NCBI GenBank assembly: GCA_903876795.1
Contig: CAIRBK010000092.1
Location: 1-58,438 of the forward strand
Direction: 5' to 3'
Length of the DNA: 58,438 nt
DNA from: an uncultured Verrucomicrobiota bacterium
Lineage (GTDB): Bacteria > Verrucomicrobiota > Verrucomicrobiia > Opitutales > Opitutaceae
Each line of letters opens with the position of its first letter. The stretch's first letter is position 1. Below, one piece after another: positions 43,042 to 54,717 of the stretch. Below the pieces are notes generated by a model. It did not search any database and was not told where the DNA came from. It saw only the letters and a program-made list of their open reading frames with translations. A program made the position numbers and the translations under genes.

Positions 43042-44685
43042 ATGCGCATCGGCCTTGCCCAGCTCAACACCACCGTCGGCGACCTTCCCGGCAATCGCCG
43101 GCTCATCCTCGACGCCTACCAATCCCTCGTCTCACAAGGCGCGGAGCTGGTCGTTTTCCCCGAGCTCGTCATCTGCGGCTACCCGCCCCGCGACCTGCTT
43201 TTTAAGCGCCGCTTCGTACCCGACATCGAGGCTTCGCTGGCCGAGATCGCCGCGGCCATCGGGGACGTGCCCGCGTTGATCGGCACCGTCGAGTCCAACC
43301 CCGCCGAGACCGGCCGCCGCCACTTCAACGCCGCCGCGCTCTGTCACCAGGGCATCGTCGTTTCCCATGCCCGCAAGTGCCTCCTGCCCACCTACGACGT
43401 GTTCGACGAAGACCGCTACTTCGAGCCCTCCCCCGCCCCGCCGTCGATCATCTCGATCAAGGGTCAAAAAATCGGCATCACCCTCTGCGAAGACATCTGG
43501 ACTCACCCCAGGCTCGCCCCGGCCAACCGCTATCGTTTCCAGCCGCTCGCCTGGCTCGCCGGCCAAAGTCTCGACCTCATGGTCAATCTCTCCGCCAGCC
43601 CGTGGCACCACGGCAAGGGCCACATCCGCGAGCAACTCGTCACCGACGCGGCCCGCCAGCTCGGCTGCCCGGTGGTCTACGTCAACGCCGTCGGCGGCAA
43701 CGACGAGCTCATCTTCGACGGGCGCAGCTTGGTCGCCGACGCGCAGGGCCGCGTCACCGCCCGCCTGCCCGCCTTCATCGCCGATTGCCGCGTGATCGAC
43801 ACCTCGACCGCCGCTCCCCTGCCCTCTTCCGTAGCGCAACCCGGCGAACCGGCCGACGTCCACGCCGCCCTCGTCCTCGGCCTGCGCGACTACGCCCGGA
43901 AAAGCGGCTTCAAAAAAGCCCTCGTGGCCCTCTCCGGCGGCATCGACTCCGCCCTCGTGGCCGAGCTCGCCGTTCACGCCTTCGGCTCGGCCAACGTCAT
44001 CGGCGTGTCACTGCCTTCGGCGATTTCATCGCAACACTCTCGAGACGACGCCCGTGACCTTGCGCGCAACCTCGGCATCCGTTTCCAGACCATCGCCATC
44101 GCCGACACCGTGGCGGCCGCCGAAGCCGCGCTCGGCCCCGTCTTCACGGGACTCAAGCCCAACGTCACCGAGGAAAACATCCAGGCCCGCGTGCGCGGCG
44201 TGTTGATGATGGCGCTCTCCAACAAATTCGGCGCGCTTCTCCTCACGACCGGCAACAAGAGCGAGATGGCGGTTGGCTACTGCACGCTTTACGGCGACAT
44301 GTGCGGCGGCCTCGCGGTCATCAGCGACGTCTTCAAAACCCAGGTCTACGACCTATGCCGCTGGATCAACCGCGACCTAGAGATCATCCCGCGCAACACC
44401 ATCGACAAACCGCCGTCCGCCGAGCTACGCCCCGGGCAGGTCGATCAGGACAGCCTGCCGCCCTACGACGTCCTCGACGCCCTGCTGCGAGGCTACGTTG
44501 AGGAAGGCATCTCGCGCCGCGATCTGGTTGCCCAGGGATTTGCCGAGGCGGTCGTCAACGACATCGCGCGGAAGGTCGATCTCAACGAATACAAGCGCAA
44601 GCAAGCCGCCCCCGGCCTCAAGATCGCCCCGCTGGCTTTCGGAGTCGGCCGCCGCATCCCCATCGTCCAAAAATACGTGGGTTGA
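43042..44685 (+). CDS. nadE: Glutamine-dependent NAD+ synthetase
   Basis: This enzyme makes NAD+ from deamido-NAD+, ATP and glutamine. It has two domains: an N-terminal nitrilase-type glutaminase (residues about 1-270) with the Glu of [13 protein letters not shown], a Lys in [13 protein letters not shown] and the Cys of GITLCEDIW; and a C-terminal synthetase with the ATP loop LSGGIDSAL. It has 547 residues, normal for the two-domain form. Homology starts at ATG 43042 (MRIGLAQLN). Confidence 0.95.
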   Translation: MRIGLAQLNTTVGDLPGNRRLILDAYQSLVSQGAELVVFPELVICGYPPRDLLFKRRFVPDIEASLAEIAAAIGDVPALIGTVESNPAETGRRHFNAAALCHQGIVVSHARKCLLPTYDVFDEDRYFEPSPAPPSIISIKGQKIGITLCEDIWTHPRLAPANRYRFQPLAWLAGQSLDLMVNLSASPWHHGKGHIREQLVTDAARQLGCPVVYVNAVGGNDELIFDGRSLVADAQGRVTARLPAFIADCRVIDTSTAAPLPSSVAQPGEPADVHAALVLGLRDYARKSGFKKALVALSGGIDSALVAELAVHAFGSANVIGVSLPSAISSQHSRDDARDLARNLGIRFQTIAIADTVAAAEAALGPVFTGLKPNVTEENIQARVRGVLMMALSNKFGALLLTTGNKSEMAVGYCTLYGDMCGGLAVISDVFKTQVYDLCRWINRDLEIIPRNTIDKPPSAELRPGQVDQDSLPPYDVLDALLRGYVEEGISRRDLVAQGFAEAVVNDIARKVDLNEYKRKQAAPGLKIAPLAFGVGRRIPIVQKYVG

Positions 44686-44805
44686 TCGAGTTGATTGTCC
44701 TCAATATCCGGCTGGCTCGCAGTCTGATTACGCCGGTGTTTTTCACCAGCCTGGTGCGCACGGTGATCGTGAGCGTCCGCATGGCCGCCCGCCGTTTAAT
44801 CGGTT

Positions 44806-45495
44806 TTACGTCCGCCCTTCCTGCTGAACCTGAGTCTGCGGTCTCAACGCTTTCAGTCGCTTGCGCAGCAGATGCAGCCCACACCCCACCACGGCAAACA
44901 ACCCTCCGGCCACGAGCAGTCGCGTGTGATTGCCCTGCACCAACGCATCCCCGGCGAGCACCGCGACCGCCAGATGAATCGTCGGCACCAGGACCGAAAC
45001 CGGCAGATAAACACCAAAACGCACCCGAGCCAGCCCGAGCAGGTAGCTTTGCAGGCAAAACGGCACGCCCGGGACCACCCGCAATACCAACGTAAACTCC
45101 CACGAGCGCCGGCCCGCCGGCTGCGGGATCGCATACCCGAGCCACACCAGCAGTCGTTCCAGCCAAGGTCGCAAACCGTGCGCCGCCAGCCAGTAAGACA
45201 ACGCCGCGTTGACCGCCAGCGCCACCGCCCCGCAGCCAATCACCGCCCCCGCCCCTAGCGTCGGCCCAAAGAAGGCCCCGGCCGTCAGCACAAATGCCGA
45301 TAGCGGCACCCCGACGAGGGGCAGCAACGCCATCGCCGTGAAAAAAAACACCACCCCTTCCGCGCGCACATAAGCCAGTAAACTCTCCAGGTGCTCGCGC
45401 AGGTCGAATTGCATGGCCAGCAAGCCCGCGGCCGCTCCGAGAATCCCTAGCACAACGGCCAGCCCGATTAGCTTTTTTGTCCGCAGGTTAATCAT
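44806..45495 (-). CDS. TVP38/TMEM64-family (VTT-domain) membrane protein
   Basis: A 229-residue integral membrane protein with six or so hydrophobic segments. The VTT/DedA-like signature is visible: ALLPLVGVPLSAFVLTAGAFFG, then GCGAVALAVNAALSYWLA, then LVLRVVPGVPFCLQSYLLGL. Family members are proposed lipid scramblases or transporters in envelope maintenance. It starts at ATG 45495 and is divergent from hemL. Confidence 0.85.
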   Translation of the reverse strand: MINLRTKKLIGLAVVLGILGAAAGLLAMQFDLREHLESLLAYVRAEGVVFFFTAMALLPLVGVPLSAFVLTAGAFFGPTLGAGAVIGCGAVALAVNAALSYWLAAHGLRPWLERLLVWLGYAIPQPAGRRSWEFTLVLRVVPGVPFCLQSYLLGLARVRFGVYLPVSVLVPTIHLAVAVLAGDALVQGNHTRLLVAGGLFAVVGCGLHLLRKRLKALRPQTQVQQEGRT

Positions 45496-45610
45496 TTCTC
45501 AAAGCTGAGGCACTGCCCTCCCGCAGTGCAACTCGACGATTGCCCCTGCCTTCACCAACCTTTCTCGTTTCGTCCAATCCACGTTCATCGCCCGACTCCC
45601 ATCCTCCACC

Positions 45611-46897
45611 GTGTCCGCCTCATCCGCATCCTCCGATCTTTTCGCCCGCGCCCTCCAACTCATCCCCGGCGGCGTCAACTCTCCCGTCCGCGCTTTCCGC
45701 TCGGTCGGCGGCGCGCCGTTTTTCACCAAGTCGGCCCGGGGGGCCACGCTCACCACCGCCGATGATCGCGAGTTGATCGACTTCGTCTGCACCTGGGGCC
45801 CCGCCATCCACGGACACAACCACCCCGTCATCAAGGCCGCCATCGCCTCCGCCCTCGAACACGGCACGTCCTTCGGCACGCCCAACCCTTACGAGGTCGA
45901 AATGGCCGAGCTCATCGCGCGCTTCGTGCCTTCGATCCAAAAGGTCCGCATGACCAGCAGCGGCACCGAGGCCACCATGTCGGCCATACGCCTCGCCCGC
46001 GGCTTCACGAAGCGTGACAAGATCATCAAATTCTCCGGCTGCTACCACGGTCACTCCGACGCGCTCCTCATCAAGGCCGGCTCCGGCGCCCTCACCCACG
46101 GCCACCCCGACAGCGCCGGCGTGCCCGCCTCCTTCGCCCGCGAGACCATCGTCCTGCCCTACAACGACCGCGCCGCCCTCGACGCCGCCTTCGCCGCCAA
46201 CCCCGGCCAGATCGCCGGCCTCATCCTCGAACCTTACTGCGGCAACGTCGGTTTCATCATGCCCGACCCCGGCTACCTCGACTACGTCCGGGAAATCACC
46301 GCCAGGCACGGCGCGGTGCTCATCTTTGACGAGGTCATGACCGGTTTCCGCATCGCCAGGGGCGGCGTGCAGGAACGCGAAAAGATAAGCCCCGACCTCA
46401 CCTGCCTGGGCAAAATCATCGGCGGCGGCCTGCCCGTGGGCGCCTTCGGCGGACGAGCCGACATCATGGACCACCTCGCCCCGCTCGGCCCGGTTTACCA
46501 GGCCGGCACACTCAGCGGCAACCCGCTCGCCATGGCCGCAGGCATCGCCTCGCTGCGCCTGCTGGAACAACTCGATCCCTACGCCCGCCTCGACACGCTC
46601 GGCCGCCGGCTCTGCGCCGCCGTGGCCTCCGCCTGCCAGTCCAAGGGCATCCCCGTGCAAACGCCCCGGTGCGGCTCGATGTTCAGTTTCTTTTTCACCG
46701 ACACGCCGGTGCGCGACTACGAGACCGCGCTGAAGGGCGACGCGAAGCTGTTCTCCCGGGTGTTCCATGCCGCGCTTGCGGGCGGCGTTTATCTTGCGCC
46801 GAGCGCCTACGAGGCGGGCTTCCTGAGCACCGCGCACGACGGCCCCGCGATCGACCGCGCCTGCGACGTGCTCGCGGCGGCGATCAAAGGCTTATGA
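45611..46897 (+). CDS. hemL: Glutamate-1-semialdehyde 2,1-aminomutase
   Basis: The enzyme makes 5-aminolevulinate for tetrapyrrole biosynthesis in the C5 pathway, using pyridoxal phosphate. The 428-residue protein has [12 protein letters not shown], the SSGTEATM phosphate-contact segment, GCYHGHSD, the FDEVMTGFR aspartate and the catalytic Lys in [17 protein letters not shown]. The start is GTG 45611, where homology begins; no ATG is available there. No other haem genes are adjacent. Confidence 0.95.
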   Translation: MSASSASSDLFARALQLIPGGVNSPVRAFRSVGGAPFFTKSARGATLTTADDRELIDFVCTWGPAIHGHNHPVIKAAIASALEHGTSFGTPNPYEVEMAELIARFVPSIQKVRMTSSGTEATMSAIRLARGFTKRDKIIKFSGCYHGHSDALLIKAGSGALTHGHPDSAGVPASFARETIVLPYNDRAALDAAFAANPGQIAGLILEPYCGNVGFIMPDPGYLDYVREITARHGAVLIFDEVMTGFRIARGGVQEREKISPDLTCLGKIIGGGLPVGAFGGRADIMDHLAPLGPVYQAGTLSGNPLAMAAGIASLRLLEQLDPYARLDTLGRRLCAAVASACQSKGIPVQTPRCGSMFSFFFTDTPVRDYETALKGDAKLFSRVFHAALAGGVYLAPSAYEAGFLSTAHDGPAIDRACDVLAAAIKGL

Positions 46898-46909
46898 AAA
46901 ACGGCCCGC

Positions 46910-47854
46910 TCACGCCCTCGGGTGGGCCTTGGCATACACGTCGCGCAGACGCGCCACGCTCACATGGGTGTAAACCTGCGTCGTGTTGAGATTGGCGTGG
47001 CCCAGGAGTTCCTGCACCAGCCGCAGGTCCGCCCCCGCGTTGAGCAGGTGGGTCGCGTAACTGTGCCGGAGTTTGTGCGGCGTCAGGTCCGACGGCAGAT
47101 CGGCCAGCGCCAGATAACGCTTCAACATCAACTGCACCTGCCGCACCGGCAGCCGCTCGTGTTTCGCATTCACCAGCACCGGCGCGTCAGGGGCGGTGTT
47201 GGCGGCAAACGCGGTCTTCCATTTTTCAAGGACCGCCATCGCCACCCGCCCGAGCGGACACAACCGTTCTTTCCGGCCCTTGCCCATCACTCGGGCCACG
47301 CCGCTCGTGAAATCGATCTGTCCGTAGTCCAGCCCCACCACTTCGCTCACACGCAGGCCGCCGCCGTAGAGCAGATCCATCACCAGGCGGTCGCGCCACG
47401 CGGTGAACGCGTCGAGCGTCTGGTTTTCGAGCAGCCGCCGGGGTCCGCCCAGGAGTAGTTTCATCTGCTCCTCGGTTAAAAACTTCGGCAGTCGCTTCTC
47501 CAGCTTCGGCAGCGGCACGCCGATGAACGGGTTCTGTTTCACGCCGCCGCGCCGCAGCCAGAATTTAAAAAACGCCCGCAGGCCGGACACATGGTTGTGC
47601 AGCGTGCGCCGGTCGAAGCGTCGCTGCGCCTCGATCACGAAGTCGCGCAGGTCGCGCGGACCGAGCCGGTCGAAGCCGCGCTCCCACAGGCCCGCCGCCA
47701 CCAGCCATCGGTGGAAATCGTCGAACGCCTGCCGGTAATTGCGCAGGGTGTAGGCCGAGTAGCGGCGTTCCTTTTCCAAGAACTCCGCAAACGGCGCCCA
47801 CCAGCGTGTCAGCACCGGTTCAGGTGGCGGCGGATGGGACGCGGGCTTCGACAT
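46910..47854 (-). CDS. xerC: XerC-type tyrosine recombinase
   Basis: A 314-residue recombinase of the Xer class, which resolves chromosome dimers at dif with XerD. The catalytic residues are visible: Arg in GGGLRVSEV, Lys in GKGRKERLCPL, the HKLRHSYATHLL block, the LLGHANLNTTQ histidine and the Tyr in QVYTHVS. The N-terminal SAM-like domain (YSAYTLRNYRQAFDDF) is present. Length and architecture match chromosomal XerC, unlike the element integrase. It overlaps mazG by 35 bp. Confidence 0.9.
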   Translation of the reverse strand: MSKPASHPPPPEPVLTRWWAPFAEFLEKERRYSAYTLRNYRQAFDDFHRWLVAAGLWERGFDRLGPRDLRDFVIEAQRRFDRRTLHNHVSGLRAFFKFWLRRGGVKQNPFIGVPLPKLEKRLPKFLTEEQMKLLLGGPRRLLENQTLDAFTAWRDRLVMDLLYGGGLRVSEVVGLDYGQIDFTSGVARVMGKGRKERLCPLGRVAMAVLEKWKTAFAANTAPDAPVLVNAKHERLPVRQVQLMLKRYLALADLPSDLTPHKLRHSYATHLLNAGADLRLVQELLGHANLNTTQVYTHVSVARLRDVYAKAHPRA

Positions 47855-48491
47855 CGCGCATGACCCGCGTGGCGTGCAGTCGCAACGCCCCCTCGGGATC
47901 GAGTCCTTTCACGCGGGCGGCGGCGGTGAGCTCGAACAGCATCCGGCCCAGCGCGGCCTCGTCGAGTTGGGCGCCGAGGGCTTTCACCTGGGCGGTATCC
48001 ACGATGCCGTCGGCGGGAAGCGATTTCTTCTCGATCTGCTTCCAGATCGCCTCGGCAAACATCAGCGAGGGCAGCCGCGGCGGCAGCTCTTTGAAAACGC
48101 CTTTCTGGGCCGGGCCGTTTTTCTTTTCCTGCGCCTTGATCTGCTCCCACTTCACGAGCACGTCGGCGGACGTGCCGATCCGGTCTCCCGTCCCGAAGAC
48201 GTGCGGATGCCGGCGCACGAGTTTTTCGTTTGCCTCCGCCGCCACCGCCTCGAGATCGAAGTGCCCGGCCTCCTCGGCCAGTTGCGCGTGAAACACGACT
48301 TGCATGAGCACGTCGCCGAGTTCCTCGCGCATGTGCGGCAGGTCGAGGCGATCAATGGTGTCGAGCAGCTCGCTCACCTCGTCGATGAGGCAGCGCGTCA
48401 GCGACGCGTGCGTTTGTTCCTGGTCCCACGGACACCCGCCCGGGGCGCGCAGGGCGGCGATGGTTTTGCGAAGGTCGACGAGTGAGCTCAT
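47820..48491 (-). CDS. mazG: Nucleoside triphosphate pyrophosphohydrolase MazG
   Basis: MazG hydrolyses NTPs and dNTPs to monophosphates and pyrophosphate, acting as a house-cleaning enzyme. The 223-residue protein has the MazG signature CPWDQEQTHASLTRCLIDEV, the EELGDVLMQVVFHAQL helix and a second similar half, with the EXXE metal-binding glutamates. The C-terminus overlaps the xerC start by 35 bp, so the two are translated from one transcript. Confidence 0.92.
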   Translation of the reverse strand: MSSLVDLRKTIAALRAPGGCPWDQEQTHASLTRCLIDEVSELLDTIDRLDLPHMREELGDVLMQVVFHAQLAEEAGHFDLEAVAAEANEKLVRRHPHVFGTGDRIGTSADVLVKWEQIKAQEKKNGPAQKGVFKELPPRLPSLMFAEAIWKQIEKKSLPADGIVDTAQVKALGAQLDEAALGRMLFELTAAARVKGLDPEGALRLHATRVMRDVEARVPSAAT

Positions 48492-48498
48492 TAACTTG

Positions 48499-48586
48499 GC
48501 CGCAAAGAGGCGCCAAAGACGCCAAAAGGTAAACCCAGAATCCTCCTCCGGGATTGTTTCTTGCGCCTTTTGCGCCTCTTTGCGGC
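48499..48586. repeat. Inverted repeat between mazG and trpC
   Basis: GCCGCAAAGAGGCGC (48499-48513) and its exact complement (48572-48586) flank a 58-bp centre with further AAGGCGC-type repeats. It is divergent-promoter DNA; the sequence style (runs of AAGRSGC) recalls intergenic repeats seen across Verrucomicrobia. Confidence 0.6.
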
Positions 48587-48601
48587 TATTACTCCTCCGA
48601 T

Positions 48602-49405
48602 ATGTCCGACAAACTCACTGAGATCATGGCCTGGAAACGCCAGGAGATCGCCCCGCTCGTCCGCGAGGTGTCCCTGTCCGAACTGGCCGCGTTCAACGCC
48701 TTGGCGCCCAAGCCGCCGTCATTCGCCGCCGCGCTTCGCCGCGACGACGGCAAACTCGCCGTGATCGCCGAGATCAAGCGCCGCTCGCCCTCCGCCGGCG
48801 CCATCGCCGCCGCCTCGCTCTCCGCCAGGGACCAGGCCGTCAAATATCGCGCCGCCGGCGCCGCCGCACTCTCGATCCTCACCGACGAAAAATACTTCGG
48901 CGGTACCCTCGGCGACCTCGCCGGCGTCACCTCCTTTTTCCGCCAGGACCGCCCCGCCGTGCCGTGCATCCGCAAGGATTTCATGGTTCACCCCATCCAG
49001 GTCCTCCAGGCCCGCGAGGCCGGAGCCAGCGCCATCCTCATCATCGTCCGCGCACTCAACGACGAGGAGATCGCCGCACTGTTCTCCGCCGCCAAGTTCG
49101 CCGGGCTCGACGCCCTCTTCGAGATCCACAACGAATCCGAACTCGACCGCGCGGTGAAACACGGCGCCAAGATCATCGGCGTCAACAACCGCGACCTCGC
49201 CGTCTTCAGGTGCGACCTCGGCCTGAGCGAGCGCCTCATCCCGCTTTTCCCGAAACATGTGATCGCCGTGAGCGAGAGCGGCATCTTCACCGGAGCCGAC
49301 GCCGCCCGCGTCAGGGCTGCCGGCGCCCACGCCATCCTCTGCGGCGAAGCCCTCATGAAGGCCCCCGACACCGCCGCGCTGATCGAGGAATTTGGAAACC
49401 GGTGA
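48602..49405 (+). CDS. trpC: Indole-3-glycerol phosphate synthase
   Basis: Closes the indole ring in tryptophan biosynthesis. The 267-residue beta/alpha barrel shows the signature EIKRRSPSAG, the AALSILTDEKYFGG segment, CIRKDFMVHPIQVLQAREAGA with the catalytic Lys, and GVNNRDLAVF. ATG 48602 begins homology. It stands alone here with no trp genes adjacent. Confidence 0.95.
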   Translation: MSDKLTEIMAWKRQEIAPLVREVSLSELAAFNALAPKPPSFAAALRRDDGKLAVIAEIKRRSPSAGAIAAASLSARDQAVKYRAAGAAALSILTDEKYFGGTLGDLAGVTSFFRQDRPAVPCIRKDFMVHPIQVLQAREAGASAILIIVRALNDEEIAALFSAAKFAGLDALFEIHNESELDRAVKHGAKIIGVNNRDLAVFRCDLGLSERLIPLFPKHVIAVSESGIFTGADAARVRAAGAHAILCGEALMKAPDTAALIEEFGNR

Positions 49406-49459
49406 ACCGTCCCGCCCTCAACCTCCCCAGGGCCTGCCGCGCGGCTTGAGATTTATCCG

Positions 49460-50305
49460 ATGCCTTTAAGCCCTTCCGCCACCCGCGACCTGCTGGGTCA
49501 ACTCGGCCACTTCCCCAAGCGCGCCCTCGGCCAGAACTTTCTCGTCGACGGCAACATCGTGCTCAAATCCCTCGAACTCGCCGGCGTGCGCGCCGGCGAC
49601 ACCGTCGTCGAGATCGGCCCCGGCCTGGGCACGCTCACGACCGCGCTGCTCGAGACCGGCGCCGATCTCTGGGCCGTCGAGTTCGACCGCAATCTCCACG
49701 CCCACCTCGACGCCACGCTCCGGCCCCGGTTTCCCGACACCTTCCACCTCCTCGAGGGCGACGCCGTCGAACATCCCCTTGCCGCCCTGCCCGCCGACAA
49801 GGCCGCCTTGGGCTTCAAAGTCGTCGCCAACCTGCCCTACGCCATCTCCACCCCGTGGATGGACGCCGTGTTCTCCGGCCCGCTCCCGACCAATCTGGTC
49901 CTCATGCTCCAGCAGGAGGCCGCCCAACGCTACGCCGCCAAACCCGGCGGTAAACAGTTCGGCGCCATCTCGATTTTCCTCCAGTCCGCCTACGACATCG
50001 CCCCCGGCCACAAGGTCGCCGCCGCCTGTTTCCACCCGCGCCCCGACGTCGAGTCGTATCTGCTCAACCTCGTGCGCAAGCCCGCGCCGTTCGTTTTTGC
50101 CCCCGAGGTAAAACTCCTCATCCGCGCCTGCTTCCAACAACGTCGCAAACAGCTCGGCGCGCTCCTCCGCGACAAGCTCCCCGACGGCGGCCAGGCCTGG
50201 TTTGCCGAGCTTGCCGCCGTCGGTCACAGCCCGCGGAGCCGCGCCGAGGAGGTGCCCGTCGCCCTCTGGCAAAGGCTCGCCGTCCCGCCCGCCCCCGTCG
50301 CCTGA
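49460..50305 (+). CDS. rsmA: 16S rRNA dimethyladenosine transferase
   Basis: RsmA (KsgA) dimethylates two adjacent adenosines near the 3' end of 16S rRNA using S-adenosylmethionine. The 281-residue protein has KRALGQNFLVDGNI, the SAM motif VVEIGPGLGTLT, the catalytic motif NLPYAIST and the FHPRPDVES segment. It starts at ATG 49460, 54 bp after trpC, and is followed closely by a small membrane protein gene. Confidence 0.95.
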   Translation: MPLSPSATRDLLGQLGHFPKRALGQNFLVDGNIVLKSLELAGVRAGDTVVEIGPGLGTLTTALLETGADLWAVEFDRNLHAHLDATLRPRFPDTFHLLEGDAVEHPLAALPADKAALGFKVVANLPYAISTPWMDAVFSGPLPTNLVLMLQQEAAQRYAAKPGGKQFGAISIFLQSAYDIAPGHKVAAACFHPRPDVESYLLNLVRKPAPFVFAPEVKLLIRACFQQRRKQLGALLRDKLPDGGQAWFAELAAVGHSPRSRAEEVPVALWQRLAVPPAPVA

Positions 50306-50310
50306 GCGCC

Positions 50311-52885
<2,575 letters not shown>

Positions 52886-52895
52886 AACGAGGCTT

Positions 52896-52980
52896 AACCA
52901 CTAATGGACACTACTGGTCACTGATCCCGAACCTCCGAATTAGTGATTATGAGTGTACAGTAGTTGTTAAAAAATTCCGT
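52896..52980. repeat. Phased heptamer inverted repeat at left edge of TA island
   Basis: Three CACTNNT heptamers at 52899, 52909 and 52919, then three ANNAGTK heptamers in the opposite sense at 52939, 52949 and 52959, each set spaced exactly 10 bp. The second set is followed by GTTAAAAAATTCCG. A related copy of the second arm lies at 54369-54408. Confidence 0.7.
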
Positions 52981-53042
52981 CCTTCGAGTCCCGCCCGCGC
53001 ATTGCCGCTGTCGGGATTTTTTATGCATCACCCCGGCAAAGC

Positions 53043-53071
53043 TTGACCCGGTTCCCAATACGGGAACACTT
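53043..53071 (+). promoter_or_regulatory. HigBA promoter/operator candidate
   Basis: A -35-like TTGACC at 53043-53048 is followed by the palindrome GTTCCC-AATAC-GGGAAC (53051-53067), placed where the antitoxin could block RNA polymerase. The toxin gene starts at 53091. Confidence 0.5.
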
Positions 53072-53090
53072 CTTCACGCGACCCAGACGC

Positions 53091-53384
53091 ATGCGCATAA
53101 TCTCCCGAAAAACGCTCAAAGATTTCTGGGAGAAACACGCGAATGCCGAGGCAGCCCTCAGGTCCTGGTTCCATGAAACCAAACACGCCGACTGGAACTC
53201 CTTCGCCGACATCAAAGCCCACTACCGCTCCGCCGACGCCCTGCCCGGCAACCGCGTCGTTTTTAACATCAAAGGTAACACCTACCGCCTGATCGTCCGC
53301 ATCCACTTCAACACCCGCATCGTATTCATCCGCTCCATCGGCACCCACGCCGACTACGACAAAATCGACGCCACCGAGATTTAA
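53091..53384 (+). CDS. higB: HigB-family toxin (PF09907 type)
   Basis: A 97-residue ribosome-dependent mRNA endonuclease candidate. MRIISRKTLKDFWEKHANAEAA, HYRSADALPGNRVVFNIKGN and the C-terminal FIRSIGTHADYDKID match the HigB toxin family. The internal Arg and His residues expected for catalysis are present. ATG 53091 begins homology. The antitoxin follows 13 bp later, in the toxin-first order normal for higBA. Confidence 0.9.
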   Translation: MRIISRKTLKDFWEKHANAEAALRSWFHETKHADWNSFADIKAHYRSADALPGNRVVFNIKGNTYRLIVRIHFNTRIVFIRSIGTHADYDKIDATEI

Positions 53385-53397
53385 CCGCCACACCGCC

Positions 53398-53808
53398 ATG
53401 AAAGCCAAAGTCCTCAAAACCGTCCGTGAATACAAGGTCGCCCTCGCCTACATAGAGCGCCTCATGGACCAGTCCACGCCCGATGAAGCCGAACTCGATC
53501 TTTGGTCGCTGCTGGTGGAGAACTACGAAGAAGCCCATTTCCCCATCGCCAAGCCCGACCCCGTGGAAGCGATCCGTTTCCGACTGGAGCAATCCAACTC
53601 CAAGCCCGCCGACCTGCTCCCTTACCTTGGCACCAAAAGCCGTGTCTCCGAAGTGCTCAGCGGAAAACGCCCATTAAGTTTGGCAATGATACGCTCCCTG
53701 CACCACGGCCTAAAAATCCCCGCCGAAATCCTTATTGAAGCGCCCACGCGCTCGGCCAAGTTACCTCATCCAAGCCGACGCACCATTCGTGCTCCTATTG
53801 CCAAATAA
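53398..53808 (+). CDS. higA: HigA-family antitoxin
   Basis: A 136-residue antitoxin. Residues about 1-55 form the toxin-binding helical part, and a C-terminal Xre helix-turn-helix (LEQSNSKPADLLPYLGTKS, then RVSEVLSGKRPLSLAMIRSL) binds the operator. It neutralises the HigB encoded just upstream and represses the operon. The last 20 residues are basic and extended. Confidence 0.9.
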   Translation: MKAKVLKTVREYKVALAYIERLMDQSTPDEAELDLWSLLVENYEEAHFPIAKPDPVEAIRFRLEQSNSKPADLLPYLGTKSRVSEVLSGKRPLSLAMIRSLHHGLKIPAEILIEAPTRSAKLPHPSRRTIRAPIAK

Positions 53809-53828
53809 GTTAAAAGTAACAAGTAACG

Positions 53829-53844
53829 GCCTGACCCCATTTTC
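53829..53844. repeat. Short repeat related to 55715-55731
   Basis: GCCTGACCCCATTTTC recurs as GCCCTGACCCTATTTTC at the right end of the island. The preceding bases (TAACAAGTAAC and TTAACAAGTTTC) are also alike, giving about 30 bp of similarity. Confidence 0.45.
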
Positions 53845-53859
53845 CGCCCCGTTCTCCAC

Positions 53860-54072
53860 ATGAGCAAAGCCGAAATCATCGCCGAACTGCCCAAGCTCAC
53901 GGCGGAAGACCGCAGCGACATCCTCGCCCGCCTTTGGCAGATGGAAGAAACCTCCGGCCCCACCGACCGAGAAAAACAACTCCTCGACGAAGCCCAAGCC
54001 GCCTACGAAGCCAACCCCGACGCCGGCTCACCTTGGTCCGAAGTCGAAGCCCGCCTCCGTCGCCGGGCATGA
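53860..54072 (+). CDS. RelB/ParD-like addiction-module antitoxin (TIGR02574 type)
   Basis: A 70-residue acidic helical protein (MSKAEIIAELPKLTAEDRSDILARLW) matching the unstable antitoxin family PF09720, which binds a RelE/ParE toxin through its C-terminal helix. The stop codon overlaps the toxin start as ATGA, coupling their translation. Confidence 0.88.
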   Translation: MSKAEIIAELPKLTAEDRSDILARLWQMEETSGPTDREKQLLDEAQAAYEANPDAGSPWSEVEARLRRRA

Positions 54073-54362
54073 AGTGGCACCTCCATACCCGTCCGGAGGC
54101 CGAACAAGACATTGCAGCCGCCCGCGATTGGTATGACGAAGTTCAAACCGGACTCGGTGACGCCTTCCTCGACGAGATAAGCGCGGCCATTCATCAACTG
54201 ACCTGCCACCCGGAAACACCCCGACTCTACTATCTAAACTTCCGACGCATCCTGCTCCGCCGTTTCCCCTACAAAGTGTTCTACCAAGTCATCGGCCAGC
54301 GAATCGTCATCTCCCGTGTGCTCCACGTGCGCCAGTGCCACGCCCCCGCCCTGCCCGAGTAA
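54069..54362 (+). CDS. RelE/ParE-family toxin
   Basis: A 97-residue toxin with the RelE/ParE pattern: HTRPEAEQDIAAARDWYDE, then FLDEISAAIHQLTCHPETP, then RRFPYKVFYQVIGQRIVISRVLH. Whether it cleaves mRNA or inhibits gyrase cannot be told from sequence. ATG 54069 overlaps the antitoxin stop, the reverse order to the flanking HigBA pairs. Confidence 0.88.
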   Translation: MKWHLHTRPEAEQDIAAARDWYDEVQTGLGDAFLDEISAAIHQLTCHPETPRLYYLNFRRILLRRFPYKVFYQVIGQRIVISRVLHVRQCHAPALPE

Positions 54363-54368
54363 TCCGTG

Positions 54369-54408
54369 ATCAGTGATAATCAGTGTTGATCAGTGGTTAA
54401 AAATTCCG
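54369..54408. repeat. Phased ATCAGTG repeats upstream of DUF2442 gene
   Basis: The heptamer ATCAGTG occurs at 54369, 54379 and 54389, exactly 10 bp apart, and is followed by GTTAAAAATTCCG, as in the right arm of the repeat at 52896-52980. A variant ATCCGTG precedes at 54362. Confidence 0.7.
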
Positions 54409-54426
54409 CCCGCGCCCTTAGCCGCC

Positions 54427-54681
54427 ATGAAGCCGCTTGGAAAAAACACTTCGGTTGAGGTCAGCCATATCTCCCCGCGCGGACTCTGGCTGTTGATCGG
54501 GGAGCGCGAATACCTGCTCCCCTTCACCGAGTATCCGTGGTTTGCCGACGCTAAGGTGGCCGACATCCACGACGTAAAACTCCTCCGCGGCCACCACCTC
54601 CACTGGCCGTCGCTCGACTTCGACCTCGATCTCGCCGCCCTCAACGACCCCGCTGGCTATCCGCTAGTCTACAAGGTCTGA
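54427..54681 (+). CDS. DUF2442 protein
   Basis: An 84-residue protein with the DUF2442 pattern: SHISPRGLWLLIGEREYLLPF, FADAKVADIHDVKLL, and HWPSLDFDLDLAALNDP. DUF2442 genes are often paired with a DUF4160 gene in a proposed toxin-antitoxin-like module; no DUF4160 gene is adjacent here. ATG 54427 begins homology. Confidence 0.82.
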   Translation: MKPLGKNTSVEVSHISPRGLWLLIGEREYLLPFTEYPWFADAKVADIHDVKLLRGHHLHWPSLDFDLDLAALNDPAGYPLVYKV

Positions 54682-54717
54682 GTAAAAGCAAAAAATCGGC
54701 CGGACGAATTTTGTCTC

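Noticed and set aside
45620-46837. Long open frame opposite hemL
   Set aside because: Shadow of a confident gene; no domain recognised.
52984-53004. tRNA 3'-end scar (TTCGAGTCCCGCCCGCGCA)
   Set aside because: It looks like a T loop plus acceptor strand, but the 5' side of the T stem does not pair, so it may be chance.
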